From assembly GCA_900552315.1 (NCBI GenBank), contig URZM01000123.1:1-6374 (forward strand): a stretch of 6,374 bases of DNA. Reading direction: 5' to 3'. How positions within the stretch are numbered: position 1 is the first letter of the stretch; each line of letters opens with the position of its first letter. Positions 4,921-6,374 of the stretch are shown here, in pieces. The notes beneath the pieces are model-generated. The model did not search any database. It worked only from the letters and a program-made list of their open reading frames with translations, and was not told where the DNA came from. The stretch comes from an uncultured Bacteroidales bacterium (GTDB lineage: Bacteria; Bacteroidota; Bacteroidia; Bacteroidales; Muribaculaceae). Both the position numbers and the translations under genes were made by a program.

Positions 4921-6374
4921 ATGAAGAAGCTGATATTAATAGCCCTGATTCTCGCATGTGCCGGCTGCCACAAATCCGGGAACCCTCGCGACCAATTCAA
5001 GTGGCCGGAGACAGGCACACCCTGCGACTCGCTGCTCCAAAGATTGGACACGCAATACTTAGGGTTCACACCTCTTGACACCATGCAAGCCACTCTCCAC
5101 GAACTGGAGCGGCAGTCTGCGAGACATGGCATAAAAGAGAGGATGGAAGGATGCGTAAACTACTGGAAAGGGTGTATGCTGATACGTCAAGGCTGCGACA
5201 GCGCCGCACTGCCCTATTTCAGGCATAGCGAAGCTGCCGACGATTTCGACAAAGGGTATGTCTACCACAGGGCCAGATACTATGTGAACTATCTTTCGGG
5301 TGCAGACTCGCGCAAACAATTCTCCGACCTGCTGGAAGACCTCGACTATTATGAGAAGGTCGGCGACGTGCCGATGCAGGCCATTACCACGGGACGCATC
5401 TGCAACCAGTTTTTCGCATACGGAGACTACACCACCGCCCTGCGCTATTCACTGGAGGCGGACTCCTTATTTGCCCTGAGCGGACAGACAGGGGGTAGAC
5501 TGAAAAACAATCTCAACCTGTCAAACACTTTATACAACGCGCCTGACGGGGACACCCTCAAGGCTGACAGGCTTCTGCATGAACTTGTAAGCCTGCCATC
5601 ATTGCCGCTTGACCCGGAAGTGTGCGGGGCTGTACTCCGCAACTCATACCTGCATTTCAACGACACCGCCTCGCTGCTGCACGCCTCTCACCTCTCCTTT
5701 CAAAACCCGGCCGACATAGAGGGGCATGCGGTCTACAACCTGCTGCTCGGGGACATGTACAACGACCAGGCCAGAGTTGATTCCGCCAAGAAATACACGC
5801 AGCGCGCTCTGGATGATGCGGAGAAAATCACGAGCCACATGCGACGCGCCATAATCTATGACCTCGCGGCACGGATGATGCAGGTTGAGGGAAAGACCGA
5901 CAGCCTTGTGTTCTACATGCAGAAGGCCGCCTATGAGCGCTCGGCGTTCATAGCCGAAAACGAGGGAGCCAGACTTGTGGCCATAGACAACGCCCGCAGG
6001 CTCGCGATACACGAAAACGAAAAGCGGCACCTGCAAAGGGAAAACAGATTCAAGATAACGGTCATAACAGCGATTGCATGTTCTTTGGTCATTCTCGCTT
6101 TATTTTATGTGTTCAGAAAACGGAAACAGGCCGAGTTGAAGCGAATGGAGAGCGAACTGGAAATGCAACGCCTGAACCGCGAGATAACGGCGATAGCGCT
6201 CTCTATGGAGGAAAAGGACAACCTCTTCAACTCCATAACGAAGAAGCTGGACAGGATGCGAGAAGAGCATACCATACAGCCATCGGTGGCGACGCAGCTT
6301 GAGACAGCCATAAACCTTCACCTGGGCAACAAGGAGGAAAGAGAGAATCTCCACACCATAATCACCGGAGCAAA
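4921..6374 (+). CDS. Membrane TPR sensor, probable LuxR/HTH-type regulator, truncated at window end
   Basis: The frame is open from ATG 4921 to the window edge (484 codons plus 2 nt), so the C-terminus is missing. Residues 1-16 (MKKLILIALILACAGC) are a signal with lipoprotein-like cysteines at 13 and 16. Residues ~55-342 are all helical with TPR-like pairs, for example YGDYTTALRYSLEADSLF and DSAKKYTQRALDDAE. A charged helix (~345-376) leads into a transmembrane segment at ~379-398 (ITVITAIACSLVILALFYVF), then RKRK and a coiled coil (~400-450). This is the architecture of Bacteroidales TPR regulators: periplasmic TPRs sense a signal, and a cytoplasmic helix-turn-helix follows the coil. The expected HTH lies beyond 6374 and is inferred. 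No other in-frame start exists before an upstream stop, and the signal peptide fixes the start. It is divergent from the T9SS-protein gene, which is a candidate target. A membrane TPR protein without DNA-binding function is the alternative. Confidence 0.82.
   Translation, partial: MKKLILIALILACAGCHKSGNPRDQFKWPETGTPCDSLLQRLDTQYLGFTPLDTMQATLHELERQSARHGIKERMEGCVNYWKGCMLIRQGCDSAALPYFRHSEAADDFDKGYVYHRARYYVNYLSGADSRKQFSDLLEDLDYYEKVGDVPMQAITTGRICNQFFAYGDYTTALRYSLEADSLFALSGQTGGRLKNNLNLSNTLYNAPDGDTLKADRLLHELVSLPSLPLDPEVCGAVLRNSYLHFNDTASLLHASHLSFQNPADIEGHAVYNLLLGDMYNDQARVDSAKKYTQRALDDAEKITSHMRRAIIYDLAARMMQVEGKTDSLVFYMQKAAYERSAFIAENEGARLVAIDNARRLAIHENEKRHLQRENRFKITVITAIACSLVILALFYVFRKRKQAELKRMESELEMQRLNREITAIALSMEEKDNLFNSITKKLDRMREEHTIQPSVATQLETAINLHLGNKEERENLHTIITGA

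Noticed and set aside
4442..4924. 160-codon + strand frame running through the divergent intergenic region
   Set aside because: It overlaps the signal-peptide end of the T9SS protein and the promoter repeats. Its composition is not protein-like, with Ser/Arg/Cys in excess.
5644..6036. 130-codon antisense frame inside the TPR gene
   Set aside because: It lies wholly opposite a well-supported TPR coding region and has no recognisable domain.

Overview
The window looks like chromosomal DNA of a Bacteroidales bacterium, possibly Muribaculaceae. This rests on four things: an HU protein of the Bacteroidetes ARNISKNTT type, a Bacteroidetes-type RNase G, a secreted protein with a type IX secretion (T9SS) C-terminal sorting domain, and a TPR/transmembrane sensor-regulator. 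There are also two copies of the Bacteroidetes -7 promoter box (TAnnTTTG) and no Shine-Dalgarno sequences before the genes. The family-level placement is inference only.

Region 1 (1-2295, + strand) is a housekeeping nucleic-acid block. It holds the C-terminal end of an HU-family DNA-binding protein (stop at 164) and a 29-residue, extremely basic ribosomal-type protein (240-329) that was too short for ordinary ORF calling. A 331-nt non-coding stretch rich in hairpins (330-660) follows. Next is a full-length RNase E/G family endoribonuclease, whose real start is at 661 rather than the upstream in-frame ATG at 538. The three genes lie in the same direction and may share transcription, although hairpins between the small gene and rng could terminate or process the message.

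Region 2 (2296-2467) is the gap between two convergent genes. It carries a clear hairpin plus T7 terminator built around an 11-bp tandem repeat. The A-rich other flank suggests it may also stop the opposing gene.

Region 3 (2468-4705, - strand) encodes a 745-residue secreted protein of unknown function with a signal peptide, beta-rich body and T9SS type A sorting tail.

Region 4 (4706-4920) is a 215-bp divergent intergenic region unusually rich in repeats. It has a perfect 12-bp inverted repeat whose two arms each contain a TAAATTTG promoter box pointing outward, a 10-bp direct repeat, an 8-bp direct repeat at 11-bp spacing and an 8-bp inverted repeat.

Region 5 (4921 to the end, + strand) is a truncated gene for a membrane TPR protein: lipoprotein-type signal, helical TPR-like periplasmic part, one transmembrane helix, then a cytoplasmic coiled coil. 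In Bacteroidales this architecture normally ends in a LuxR-type helix-turn-helix, which would lie past the window edge. The most interesting hypothesis is that this sensor and the divergent T9SS-exported protein form a co-regulated pair through the mirrored promoter region. The second is that the rng leader is a structured regulatory RNA. No mobile element, CRISPR array, tRNA or rRNA was seen.
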